From: Theodoxus fluviatilis
Taxonomy: Eukaryota > Mollusca > Gastropoda > Cycloneritida > Neritidae
Direction: 5' to 3'
Length of the DNA stretch: 64,000 bases
NCBI GenBank assembly: GCA_034096865.1
Contig: JAWQFJ010001162.1
Location: 106,969 to 170,968, forward strand
The position numbers and the translations under genes were made by a program. Every line of letters begins with the position of its first letter. Within the stretch, counting starts at the first letter, position 1. This document shows, one piece after another, positions 21,676 to 32,749 of this stretch. Under the pieces are notes generated by a model. It did not search any database. It saw nothing but the letters and a program-made list of their open reading frames with translations, and was not told the origin of the DNA.

Positions 21676-23624
21676 ATGGCTCGGTAGACGGACCACTATC
21701 GGGTATGTTTACATTTGTCTCATCGAGCGGAAGCAGTGTTATAGACTACTTCATAGTCTCTAGGGATTTGCACAAACTGTGTCGGTCTTTTAATATTGTA
21801 GAGACTGTTGTCTCTCCCCATATGTGCTTAGAATTGTGTTTGTGCGCCTGTATATCCAGCCCCTGTAATGAAAATCCTGCATTGTCATACAGTTGGATTG
21901 CCTGGGATGAAGTTTTTGTGGATGAATATGTGGAAAATTATGATAGGATTATGAGAGATGACAAAGTTGATGAGTACATGTTGGGTCCATCAATTAATGT
22001 GGATGTTGCGACAGATACTTTGACCTCATGCTATGTACACGCGGCAGATTTTATGCGGAAAACTGTACACAGACAACGGAGAAATTGTAACTCGGAATTG
22101 CGGTGGTTTGACAAAGAGTGCCATATAGCTAGGAAAAAGAGCAGAAAATTGTTGCGGAGATACTTACATTCTCGACAGACTGAAGATAGATTTCGGTATT
22201 TGAAAAGCAGGCAGGAGTACAAACATTTAGTTAGGACAAAGAAGCAAGCATTTGCAGATTTCTTGAATTCCTTTTTAAACAATAATATCAATGATAGTGT
22301 CAATTTTTGGAAAGCATGTAGACGAATATCATGTAAGACATACGTGGAGAATAACATATCGATGGAAGCATGGCACACACATTTTGCTAATTTATTTGCA
22401 GTTCAGTGTGCTTCCAGAACCGACTTTGTTCATCAATATCCAATTCCTGTGCTTGATGATTATTGCATGCTTAATGCTCCTATAACTACCAGTGAAATCA
22501 CTAATGCGTTGGCTCAATTAAAAACTGGTAAAGCGTGCGGCCCAGATGAAATTATCGGTGAAATGCTGAAATCCGCAAATTCCTGCTTGACTCACTTGTT
22601 ACGGCTGTTTAATGAAATTTTTTATAAAGGGGCTTTCCCCATATCCTGGTCTAAATCATTTATTGTACCATTATTCAAATGTGGTGACAAAGAGTCACCT
22701 GACAATTATCGTGGCATTGCATTGACCAGTGTTTTTGGTAAGGTGTTTGCTCATATATTGAATGACAGATTACAAAACTGGGCAGATGAACATAGACTGT
22801 TGCGAGAAGAACAGGCGGGCTTTAGGAAGGGATATTCCACTGTGGACAACATGTTTGTTTTGTGTAACATCATTAAGAAGCGTCTAGTTGCACGTAAGAA
22901 ATTGTACTTGGGGTTTATCGATTTTAAAAAGGCATTCGACACGGTCAATAGGCAGGTTTTGTGGTCAATACTGGAAAGGAATGGAATTAGGGGGAAATTA
23001 CTGCATGCTTTGAAGGAAATGTACAAATCCGTGCAGTATTGCGTAAGAGGAAGTCGGGGTCAAGGTCAATCTCAGTTTTTCGACAGTTTTGTGGGGTTGA
23101 AGCAGGGCTGTAAATTAAGTCCACTTTTGTTCTCATACTTAATTAACTCTCTTGCTGACGAGGTCATTGACAACGCTAAACACGGTATCCAGCTCATACC
23201 AAACACGCCAGACATATGTATTCTTTTGTTTGCGGATGATATAGTTCTTTTGTCTGACACTGTGATTGGCCTGCAGAACCAGCTCAACGTCCTTAAAAAG
23301 GCTGCAGATAGACTGGGACTAGTGGTGAATATCCAGAAGTCGAAAGTGATGATAAATCGACTAGGGGGTTATGTGGCAACCCATGAAAAGTGGTACTTGG
23401 GTGATGAACAGTTAGAGATTGTAAACGAGTACAAGTACTTGGGAAATGTGATAACAACCAAACTAGCATCCAGTAGTACTCAAGTCGATCTTGCAAACAG
23501 AGCAAAGGCAGGACTTGCTCTACTACATAGATCACTAAAGAAAATCCCGCACATTACTCCCGATGTATATTTCAAATTGTTCGATGCTCAGATCCAACCA
23601 ATTTTGCGGTATGGAGCTGAGATC
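21636..23624 (+). pseudogene. LINE X reverse transcriptase
   Basis: About 660 codons continuing the endonuclease end, then a non-LTR reverse transcriptase. Motifs in order: KTGKACGPDEIIGEML, DNYRGIALTSVFGK, EEQAGFRKGYSTVDNMF, GFIDFKKAFDTVNR (motif A), GLKQGCKLSPLLF (motif B), LLFADDIVLLS (motif C), NIQKSKVMI and NEYKYLGNVI. The polymerase frame is intact. It ends at QPILRYGAEI, where a second LINE has inserted; the frame resumes with WGIDE at 24,101. Reading open across all RT motifs suggests a young insertion despite the endonuclease defects. Confidence 0.9.
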
Positions 23625-24011
23625 CTTTCACTTTCAAGCACCTTCTATCTGGAATGCTCTGCCGTCATCTCTCCGTGGCATCACTTCTCTTCCTTCCTTC
23701 AAATCTAACCTCAAGACTCATTTTTTCCGTAAAGCTTTTTCAGTGTAGTGCCCCTAGGGCCTGACTGCTTCCTGAGAACCGTTAGTGCATTGTACATATC
23801 TGTATAAACTGTTTTTTTTTCGTCTGTATGAATGTTGACTGAATGTCTGGTTTGTGTTGCTGTGCTGTTTTATATCATCTGCTTTTCATCTTTGTCTCTC
23901 TTACCTTGATGTATATTACTTTCATTTACATTCTTATTGTCTTTTTATTTCTTTTTTTTTAAAGGCGCTTTGAGTCTCACTGTGTGGGAGTATTGCGCGG
24001 TATAAAAGTGA

Positions 24012-24097
<86 letters not shown>

Positions 24098-24100
24098 GTG
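23625..24100 (+). mobile_element. L2/CR1-type LINE fragment nested in LINE X
   Basis: Starts with ORF remnant FHFQAPSIWNALPSSLRG and LKTHFFRKAFSV, then about 250 bp of 3' untranslated sequence, the 'gcgcggtataaaagtg' tail and an (ATT)n run at 24,009-24,096. It is inserted inside LINE X between the codons for GAEI and WGIDE. Confidence 0.85.
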
Positions 24101-24912
24101 TGGGGTATTGACGAATGTAGCAAAATAGAAAGTGTCCACTTGTTAGCCTTAAAATATTTCTTGAATGTTTCATCTCGTACCCCAAATATGATGGCTTATG
24201 GCGAGACGGGTCGTTATCCTTTATATGTGAATGCCATAATTAGGTGTGTAAAATACTGGTTGAAAATCATGAGTATGGAGGAATACAGACTTCCTCGTCG
24301 AGTATATGAGATGATGCAACGTAGCGGACATGTTTCATCATGGTCTTCTGGTATCAAGAAAATTTTAATCGAACATGATTTTGGACACGCATGGGATCGA
24401 CAAACTGTTGCAAACGAGCTCTCATTTCTGAATATGCTAAAAGAAAAGTTAGTGAATAAGTTTCGTCGGGAATGGCGAACAAATCTAGAAGAAAGTAGTA
24501 GATTTGTATTGTACAGGGAGATAAAAAATGTACTCAAGCCAGAATGTTATCTGCATGCCATTGACAAGAAGGCATTCAAGAATGTATACGCGCGCTTTCG
24601 TATGGGTATTAGCGATTTGTTTACTCATAGATTCAGATACAGTTCTGGGCCATCACAAACCCTCTGACCATTATGTAGAGAGAAAGATGAGGATGAAATT
24701 CACTTTGTTTTGGAATGTCCTACTTTATCTGATATTCGTCAGCAATATATCATGGTATGTCTTGAAGGAAGCCCTCGGAATGATCTTGTCACCCTGTTTT
24801 CAGCAGAGAGTCCATCTGTGGTCAGACCAGTAAGTGTTTTCTTGCTGAAGGCTTTCAAGAGAAGATCCGAGGCACTAGACTCTGTCGAGTCTGACAGTTT
24901 CTACTTTGATTA
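24101..24912 (+). pseudogene. LINE X C-terminal region
   Basis: Continues the reverse transcriptase product after the nested insertion: WGIDECSKIESVHLLALKYF, AYGETGRYPLYVNAIIR, then a Cys/His-containing end in a shifted frame (CREKDEDEIHFVLECPT, about 24,675) and a stop near 24,912. The same domain appears in the minus-strand relative at 39,365-40,060. Confidence 0.7.
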
Positions 24913-25037
24913 GCTAGTTATTGGTAACACTGTCTCGGGACAGTAATTGATTTGAAATTGTAATATAATTGTGCTACGAGATACTGTAAACTCCTTTGAA
25001 ATGGGCCGGTGGCCTGATCAAATAAACTTTTCGTTCG

Positions 25038-25318
<281 letters not shown>

Positions 25319-25727
25319 AAAATGCATTACTATCGTAGCCTTTCCTACGGAGGGTTACAAAATGATTTAAAGGCTGTAGGGGAGAGCGGGGCTGGTTGTA
25401 ACATTTTTTAAATTACGACTCATCACACATTACATGCTTAACATTTAAGCAACTTTAATCAATCAATCAAAACTAAAAACATTCGTTTTAACGTTGAAAC
25501 TGAAACAATTGTTCAAATCTGCACCGTTTGTCTCCAAGGTGAACAAAACTGACGTAACCCTACTTGTTACAACTTGCCCCACATGTGGGGTAAGTTGTAA
25601 CAAGTCGTGGGGCTGGTTTTAACACAATGATATTGGACATAAAAAAGATTTAATGGTATTCCACGGCATGTACTCGCACAAACAAAGCAAACACAAGTGT
25701 AAATGTGCCAGTGACATAATCAGCACA

Positions 25728-25960
25728 TCAATCTGAGTCATCTGAATCACAGTTTTGACAGATGTAACTGGGTTTTTTCTGTGTACATTCTTCATGAGAC
25801 CAATTCTTGCACCTCGCACACTGAACCCATTTTTCGTTTGGCATGCTGTTTGAATAGGGTTCACAACAAACCAAACAAAAATCCTCCTCAGAGTCTGTGG
25901 AAACAGAGTCAGAATTTTGTAGCTTAATGTTTTTCTCGACTTTTCTTTCCCTTTCTGTTT
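25728..25960 (-). pseudogene. PHD-type zinc finger of the pogo element
   Basis: About 50 residues with the Cys4-His-Cys3 spacing: CLVCCEP, then WVQCARCKNWSHEEC, then YICQNC, ending in an Asp/Ser tail. PHD-like fingers are common at the C-terminus of pogo/Tigger-type transposases in invertebrates. A one-nt shift near 25,960 separates it from the upstream OTU/linker frame. Confidence 0.75.
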
Positions 25961-26179
25961 CGGCAGTGTGTTTCAACCTCCTGTTTTAATAGGTGCACGT
26001 TTTCTGTTAGTTTTTTCCCCGGGCTCAGCTTGTTCTTTTCTGGGGTGTCGGTTAAAATTGCTGTCTGTCTACGTTTCCTTCCTCGTGATCCGACCTGCCT
26101 TGGAGCTGCTTTGGGGAAAGGCCTCACTTGTTGCGGGGAGAAGTCGTCACCAGCGTTCAAGGGAAGCTCTGTTGCCTCT

Positions 26180-27010
26180 ATGGAGTTCAGCTGGGTGTCT
26201 GGTGCAGATGTTGGCTTCTGAACAGGCACAACTGCATCATAGTGAGCCCCCGCCTGTTCCCCAGAAAACAGGAGATGGACACTGCCAGTAGAAGTGGCTC
26301 CAGGTCGACCAGGGTTCAACACCGTCTCCATGTCTGACCTGGTGAATGACTGCACTGATGCCAAATGCATTGGACAATGCGGACACTATTAGATCTGACG
26401 TGTCATTGTTGTATTGTTTATCTGCGATGTATCTCTGTAGCTCTTCCTCTAAATTTGTGCCTTTACTGCCAAACTGTTCATACAAAAACTTGTGGTCCTG
26501 CACTTCTTTTGTTAACTTTACACAGAGATCATCGGTAGAGAGGACTGCAATTCCTTCTGACTCCAAGCATGTCTGAAAAGCGTAAAGAAGACAATGCCCA
26601 TCCCCACGCACCCTTTTCACCTTGTTCTTTTCCAAAAGGTATCTGTCCATTGGATTCTGAATGTCTGTTCTGTTCGTTGGTTGGGACCCTCGCTGAGTCA
26701 TCTGCCCATCTGTAGTAGCCAAGCCTATAGCTTGCATCTGTTGAAGTGGCTGTGCTGCTGGGTTTGATACCAAGTCTTCAGAAGTGCTCCCAGAAGGTTC
26801 GGAGTCCTTGGGGGCAGGCCTGTCAGTCACTGCAGATGGTTGGAACTCCACATCTTGGAATATGTCAGGATCATTTGGGCAGATGCCAGACACTCTGAAC
26901 CCGTTCATGATGTTAGTGGGTACGGCTGCCCGTGGCCATGCATCACGAATCTGCCCTGGGAGGTCAAAGATAGTCATGCACTTTTGGTCGTAACACAAGT
27001 GGGGCTGGTT
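26180..27010 (-). pseudogene. Pogo transposase tail fused to an OTU protease domain
   Basis: Minus-strand order: a transposase C-terminal segment (MTIFDLPGQIRDAWPRAAVP, GFRVSGICPNDPDIF, FQPSAVTDRP; about 26,800-26,980), a Gln/Ser-rich linker, then an OTU domain. The OTU part starts VRGDGHCLLYAF (about 26,600), which holds the catalytic Asp-Gly-x-Cys box, continues through DLIVSALSNAFGISAVIHQV, and closes in another frame with VHLLFSGE and GAHYDAVVP (about 26,230), which holds the catalytic His. One frameshift near 26,340 breaks it. OTU enzymes are cysteine proteases, often deubiquitinases; a role inside a pogo transposon is not one I can name from established knowledge. Confidence 0.7.
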
Positions 27011-27526
27011 GTAACATGTTACAACTAACCCCTTCCGGTGTGTTACAACTAGCCCCATCCCACTGTTGATCACCGGCTCTAACCCAGCAGCCAACACAGG
27101 AAACGAGAAGCAGATTTTGATGGTATGATAACATTGAAAAAGCAACAAGCTTTCTTGAACCGTTTCTGGCAGTATTCTAAGCATTAGTGATTTAGAGATA
27201 CAAGATAATCTTTACAAATTGCAAAAAGTTACTCACCTGTCTGAATTTCGAACTCTTTGATCCCATTCACACATGCGTGGATTTCATACCGCCATTTTTT
27301 CTTGGGAAATGGCAAATGGGTAAAGGGAGGCAGCTGTCTCAGTCTCAGCAGAAAACTCATAAACAGTGAGGAGTAATTTACCTTGTTACTTCCAACCCGT
27401 GTTACTTTTAACCCCGCTCTCCCCTACATATCGATTACGTGTAAAGTATACATTTTTTCTAAATTCGAATGTACATAGCATGTATGTTTTCAAATTGTCT
27501 GATGGGCCGTCACTGCAATAAAGCAA

Positions 27527-27602
27527 GCAAGCATGCAAGCAAGCATGCAAGCAAGCAAGCAAGCAACCAATCAATCAACCAATCAATCAATCAATCTCTC
27601 AC

Positions 27603-27641
<39 letters not shown>
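27527..27641 (+). repeat. (AAGC)n(AATC)n(TC)n compound microsatellite
   Basis: AAGC/ATGC units, then AATC units, then about 18 TC units. The preceding 'cactgcaataaagc' is typical of a LINE 3' end, and the following sequence looks like a LINE 5' part. Confidence 0.9.
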
Positions 27642-27643
<2 letters not shown>

Positions 27644-28194
27644 GCCTCTATCACTCGCCCCCTGGCCCTCGTTCAGGCTGGTTGTGTTCGAATCGAGCTC
27701 TGCGTTAGACAACCGAACACCCTAGACTTGTACCGTGTACTGGGACATCATGTTAGAAGAGAAGCTGCCTAACATCCTACGCTGTGCGGTGAGCGAACTT
27801 TTTGAGTCTTATTGTTTGGATAATTGGAACATTGACTCACATTCTGATTTTACCACTGTAATATTGATGTGGGAAGTCCATTCGTGCGGCATGGTCGCCA
27901 TGCGTTCATCATTTTTTCCTCGCCAAAATCGGAAATCCCCGTCAAAGAAGCAGCAAGACTACAGGCGTCAGGAGCTGTTCAGAAGCAAAGGCAGGGAAAA
28001 TTATAAACATAACAAGTCCACAGAAGATCAGCTGAAGCCTTTTCCTCATCTGACACCCCTGTCCTCTCGGGAAATGGAACTGCCTGAAGCAGCGTGTGAG
28101 CCTGATGTGTTCCATGACGCACCTTCGATACATGAAAGTTTTGAAGTGAAACCTATGATGTCCGAAGCTACTCCTGAAACCATTCTACTCCGCT
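27642..28194 (+). pseudogene. Putative LINE ORF1 fragment after a (TC)n tract
   Basis: Open frame of about 153 codons starting near 27,735: MLEEKLPNILRCAVSELFES, then a basic segment with RKSPSKKQQDYRRQELFRSK, ending at 28,194. The RKSPS-xx-xxD-x-R pattern is seen in ORF1 proteins of several invertebrate LINEs, nucleic-acid-binding proteins of the retrotransposition particle. The fragment starts directly after (TC)n, like LINE X. The identification is tentative; it could be a host-gene fragment. Confidence 0.35.
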
Positions 28195-28227
28195 AGAGAC
28201 TTCGCCTGCCGGCGAAACAGTCTCTAG
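28192..28227. repeat. Perfect-armed hairpin
   Basis: CTAGAGACT and AGTCTCTAG form a 9-bp stem around an inner TTCGCC/GGCGAA stem with a small loop and an AC bulge. It lies at the stop codon of the preceding ORF. No element end is otherwise visible here. Confidence 0.6.
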
Positions 28228-28229
28228 CA

Positions 28230-28860
28230 CAGTTGACATCACGTGATGGAAGGATTTCACCCGAAAAATTCAAATGAGGGTCACAGGAGAGGCTTCTGGG
28301 ATAGCCGATCTGCTCCCTGACATACGCCGTTAAAGTAGTTCCAAGACTATTTCGCACAAAACTCATAACTTATAACAAGTGTTTATACGATAACATAAAA
28401 GGTTTGTGTAGAAATGGAAATAAGTTTTGACATCTGAATGAGCTCTGGAAAAAGTGGAGAAAAAAATAGTATCAAAACGAACTATTTTTGGCGAAATGCT
28501 GTAATGCAAAGGGTCAATTATATTACTCATTCATTGTGAAACTGTGCCAGAGTCACTACTGACTCTGGTTCACAGAATGCTCTTGAAACATCACCCTCAA
28601 TGGGCCAGACAGCATGCGCAGCACATGCGAATCCTTTGCATCAGCAGACCAAGTTCTCGAGCACAAGACGGCGGACTCAGAGCCAATAAAACATGTTTCA
28701 TCTGTGATCCCAAGACACGATAAACACGTGCAGTGTGCCTTGGACGGAGCCATGTACATGGAGACTAATGACATGAACAAAGCGCTGAGGCAACTGAGCA
28801 AAGTGCTGAGGCAACTGAGTAGAGGAAGGAACACACCTGAATGAGTAGATTCCTGGCAGG
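28230..28860. other. No gene recognised
   Basis: Unique-looking sequence with a 20-bp direct duplication (GAGGCAACTGAGCAAAGTGC type) at about 28,785-28,822. An open plus-strand frame (28,614-28,844) has no recognisable homology. Confidence 0.4.
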
Positions 28861-28880
28861 AGCGGATCAGTTCATTTTTC

Positions 28881-28893
28881 GGTGTGTGTGTGT

Positions 28894-28946
<53 letters not shown>
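28881..28946 (+). repeat. (GT)n microsatellite
   Basis: About 30 GT units. Confidence 0.95.
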
Positions 28947-28947
<1 letters not shown>

Positions 28948-28959
28948 TTCCAAACTTTT

Positions 28960-29240
28960 TTAAGAGCGGGTGGGTGGGGTGGGGGTGTTAAAGGACTCAA
29001 CCGAAACGTGATAGCGGGGCGGGGGGTGGGGGTGGGGGGTTTCAGTGCTCAACCAAACGTGAAAGCGGGGGGGGGGGGGGGTGAAGATCGACCCTATATG
29101 AGCGCTTGAAGCTCTGCCGAAACGTGAAAGCGGGGGGGGGGGGGGGGGGGGGGGGTTGTGTGTGAAGATCGACCCTATATGAGCGCTTGGAGCTCAGCCG
29201 ATACGTGAAAACGGGGGGGGGGGGGGGGGGGGGGAGTTTT
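28960..29240 (+). repeat. Tandem repeat with long G-runs
   Basis: Three to four degenerate copies of a unit of about 70-100 bp. Each has a G-run of variable length preceded by an AACGTGAAAGCGGG-like motif, and some contain GAAGATCGACCCTATATGAG. G-runs reach more than 20 nt near 29,130 and 29,215. Confidence 0.7.
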
Positions 29241-29333
29241 CACTGCAAAATGTTCCAATCCGGCGCATGCTGATGGTGATCATTACCACTTTCAGGCAGC
29301 ACATTTTGTTGCTAATAAAAAAAATTAAAAAAA

Positions 29334-29420
29334 ATATATATATATATATATATATTTTCTTTCTGCTGGAGGGGGGGGGGGGGTGTTCCGGAAACCCCGG
29401 AAACACCCCCCCCCCCCCCC
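29334..29420 (+). repeat. (TA)n followed by G-run and C-run
   Basis: A TA repeat, then a run of G near 29,370-29,382 and a run of C near 29,405-29,419. The facing G and C runs could pair into a hairpin. Confidence 0.8.
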
Positions 29421-29664
29421 TCGTCCGTCCCTGCCTGGTGTGACGGATGTGCTGAACCTCTGCGTTCGTGCAAAGAGTGTTCAAAGTGCACACGAGTGTC
29501 CCGGTCTTCCTCCTGCTCCTCTTCCTCCTGCTCCTTTTCCTCCTCCTGCTTCTCGTCTTCCTGCATCTCCTCCTATTTCCTTTAGAACTCTCTGTCAGAC
29601 TGATGTTGAGATTCTAGAGTGTACGGAATCGTCGCTCGTGTGATCTGTTCTGATGGTTCAACGA

Positions 29665-30740
29665 AAATTTGGCGGGGGTGGGGGGTGGGGTGGGAGTGGG
29701 GGGTGGGGGGGTGGGGGATGGGGGACGGGAAGAGGGCGGGGAGAGAGAGATGTTTATTGGTGTAAGCAGTTGTATATTCACGTACTTTCAGGTCGGCATT
29801 ATGTAGTGTCCTGAACAACGATCGACTAGTTTGAGTTTTTAAAATTGTGTTATTCCAAAATGCTCCAATGGCAGATTTGACACTACACTGCAACTCTCAT
29901 GAACTGCTGTGTGTCGTTAGTTTATCCAAGTTGTCATCGAATTGCAGCTCTTTTTCCTTGCTGGTCGAACTGGCAAGAAACCCAGACACGTGTACGCCAG
30001 TAAGTGTATACTGGAGTGCAATGATTTGTTGTTTAAAGCACTGGGTTGAAATGTTAGGCTTCAGCTACTGTCGTCGATTCCTGGCCGAAACGTTTTTCAA
30101 TATTTGTTTAAAGGCGTGTACGTCATCGCCTTCTGGTCAACATCTATAGTATAAACGTTTCAGAATGTAGATCCAGTGAGTAGCGGGGACATTATGGCTA
30201 TGTTGTACCCTTGTTGATTTACCCCCTTGTTTTCTTGCCTCTTCAGGCAAGTCCCTCACTCTCCATCCCCACCCCGTGTTCCCTAATTCGTCTATGGACT
30301 TGTAGTCTGATGAATAAAGCTTCAAAGTTCCGTGCGAGATGCAGTGCCGTGGTTCAATCGCTGGGATGGGAGCTTCAGCAGCAGCAGCAGCAGCAGGCAA
30401 AACTCTGGTGGTTGAAGTGTGACCTGATCGAGGGCTTTCACTCACTACACTTTGGAGCAATATCCAGCATACATGTAATCTTTGAATGGTGATCAGTCTA
30501 ATTCTCACCTTCAGTATGCCTGTCGTACACTGGTCGGGTCCAAAGCAGCTTTCAACTCTGACCATTTCTTTGCACAGCAAACAATGTGTTGAGTCAGCCT
30601 CAGTAGATCTGTCATTGCATGATTTCCGTCTAGAACAGCCTGGAATTTTGTCTTCTTCTCTTCTTTCCGTTCCTGCCCACGATCATCAATAGTGATTACT
30701 TTGGCACGTGAAATTTTTACAGGTTGAAGAGTCTGGGGAG
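29665..30740. other. G-rich tract then unassigned sequence
   Basis: 29,665-29,745 is a GGGGTGGG-type tract. The remainder to about 30,740 shows no coding homology; a short CAG repeat sits at 30,375-30,395, just after a GGTTCAATCGCTGGG motif that might be the B box of a decayed tRNA-like repeat. Confidence 0.4.
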
Positions 30741-30754
30741 GTGGGGGGAAAGAG

Positions 30755-31405
30755 TCTCAGTGGTCCCGTCCTAGCGGGAGGCACGCGACACGAACGTGTC
30801 GACAGTGCTGGCCTCAACCACGGCTGGAGGTAGGGCATTCCAGTCCCTTATTGTTCTGGGGAGGAAGGCTGCACTCCGGTACTGCGTTCCGCAGGCGATG
30901 AGGCTGAACTGCTGGCTATGACATCGTCGCTGGCGTGGTGGTGGGGGAACCAGCTTTGACTTGATGCCAGGACAGTGGACGATGCTGTGTTTGATCTTAT
31001 ACAGCATCGACAGGCGAGCAAGCTTCCTGCGTTCCTCCAGGGACCGCCACCCAAGGGAGTCCAGCATCTGGCTGACACTTGAAGTGTTATGGTAGCGGTT
31101 GCAGACGAAACGGGCAGCACGTCTCTGGACAGCCTCGACCTTGTCGATGTGCTTCTGGGAGTGAGGATCCCATACCGACGAGGCATACTCGAGAGTAGGC
31201 CTGACAAAGGCCTTGTATGCCCTTTCTTTGACTGCTCTTGAAGAGATCTTGAGGTTGCGCCGGAGAAAGCCTAGGGTCTGGTTTGCCCTGCTGACGATGC
31301 TGTTGATATGGTCGTCCCAGCAGAGGTCATCATGTATGATCACACCCAGGTACCTGGCCGCCCTCACTGTCTCTAGGGTATGTCCGTGAAGCTGGCTTAT
31401 GAAAT
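30755..31405 (-). pseudogene. Jockey/CR1-superfamily LINE, C-terminal RT fragment
   Basis: About 215 codons open on the minus strand: RAARYLGVIIHDDLCWDDHI (thumb start), KAFVRPTLEYASSVWDPHS, EAVQRRAARFVCNRYH, LGWRSLEERRKLARL, then IRDWNALPPAVVEA. This is the standard C-terminal end of jockey/CR1-like reverse transcriptases after the catalytic domain. It is 5'-truncated at about 31,405 and the frame is intact, so the copy is relatively young. Confidence 0.85.
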
Positions 31406-31409
31406 ATCA

Positions 31410-32300
31410 TCGTTGGAGGAAGACGTCAATGCCCATTGCTTGTGTTTATGATTACAAAAGTGGCAGCAATGAACAGACACACGTTGGCCGTTACACAAGC
31501 TGGGTCTCCATACAAATTGTACATCTAATCATTAAAAAATGCAATTGCGGAAGTATAGCATACATGAACTCGAACAATATGTTGTAGCCACCTATCACTT
31601 CATCCTGTGTGCCACGAATGCGTGTTCAGTCGCTTTAGAATCCGTTACGTTCATGATGGCAGGGCGGGGAAGCCCATTCGTTCCTGTCAATCTCCTTCTC
31701 CACAGAAACTTCCGTCACCAAAAGTGTGGATTTTTCTCATGAGGTCTTAGTCATCCATCAGACACGGGACAATTTCAGTTTTTAGAAACGTAACCAAAAT
31801 AATTCACTCAATACTTCTTCTGAGTATCTGTAGAGTATGTGAAAAAAAAATCCTAAACACTGATGTCATTTGAATGCAATTATTCCACTATGATAACTGC
31901 AACATAAAAACACTTACGTCATTTGAGTGCATTTATTCCACTAGAATTACTACAAGATAAAAAGAGAACATGAACGGGCATATTTTGCCTTTTAGTTTAT
32001 TGGCATAACCATCCCAATGCACTCAACAAGCTTTACATTGGCTTTATCATGGACATTCATAAACATTTTGAAACAAAGATGCTTTTGTAGTATGCTTCTT
32101 CATATCCAAGTGCAAAAACAGGCAAGTAAGTGAGAAGATATGAGCTTAATGCAGTAACAAAAGCAAAATACGAGATGTGGTGGAAACCTGCAAACTTTTT
32201 TGTAGACCTTTATGCAAACCTCTTGACAAAGATGGCAAAAGACAACTGCCCTAGTTGTTAATGGTCCTAGGAGTCACTGTCTATTATCGAACGATGCCTA
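31410..32300. other. No gene recognised
   Basis: AT-rich sequence in a gene A/gene B interval with an imperfect local duplication around 31,850-31,960. Nothing coding supported. Confidence 0.4.
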
Positions 32301-32309
32301 GATAGCCAC

Positions 32310-32745
32310 ATGGTAATACAGGCTCTTGCTCTGGGTTAGAATTCTGGCGGAGGTTATGTTTTACCCTCGGTTTGTTTGTAAGTTAGTTATTCGGCACAAT
32401 AACTCAAAGTTCAACATGGATCCTGATGAAAGTTGGTGCAACGTCAGGGTTTCACCTACGAAACAATCCATTCCAGTTTGGAGGTTATCTGTGATCTTTT
32501 TTGGAATTGGAATCATAAAGATAAATATTATTGTGCATCACTTAGTTGATAATGTCAAACTATTGATGACACCGGATCGAGTATGTATTTCCGCATAGAG
32601 TCCTCTAGCAGGCGCTAAAATGAACTAAACTTCCTAGCGTTATGCATTGCTAGCAGAGCATCCTGCCTGAATTACGCAGACCACGGAAGAGAAATTGTGG
32701 CTTCCTTGGCAGAGGGTTATGCTCTAAGCTCTCTCTAGTTTCATC
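32310..32745 (+). repeat. Dispersed repeat of 'CGGAGGTTATGTTTT...' type
   Basis: Begins with GGCGGAGGTTATGTTTTACC and a GTTTGTTTGT stretch, continues with AACTCAAAG...GGATCCTGATGAAA, and ends with GCAGAGGGTTATGCTCTAAG. Sequences of this layout recur in many marine invertebrate genomes as non-coding interspersed repeats; assignment is by recall and only one copy is in the window. Confidence 0.35.
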
Positions 32746-32749
32746 TGCT

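Larger units (their letters stand above)
25379..27424 (-). mobile_element. Pogo-type DNA transposon derivative with OTU and PHD domains
   Basis: A 2.05-kb element with terminal inverted repeats that begin GGGGAGAGCGGGG on both sides (13 nt perfect, then partial) and are flanked by TA, the target duplication of the Tc1/mariner/pogo superfamily. Repeats of GGGGCTGGTTGTAACA or its complement occur near both ends (25,390-25,625; 27,000-27,060), likely transposase-binding sites. The minus strand encodes the C-terminal tail of a pogo-like transposase, an OTU cysteine-protease domain and a PHD finger. The DNA-binding and DDE catalytic parts are deleted, so the copy is non-autonomous. A short open segment with a perfect donor (ACAG|gtgagtaac) lies at 27,237-27,300. 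Confidence 0.75.
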
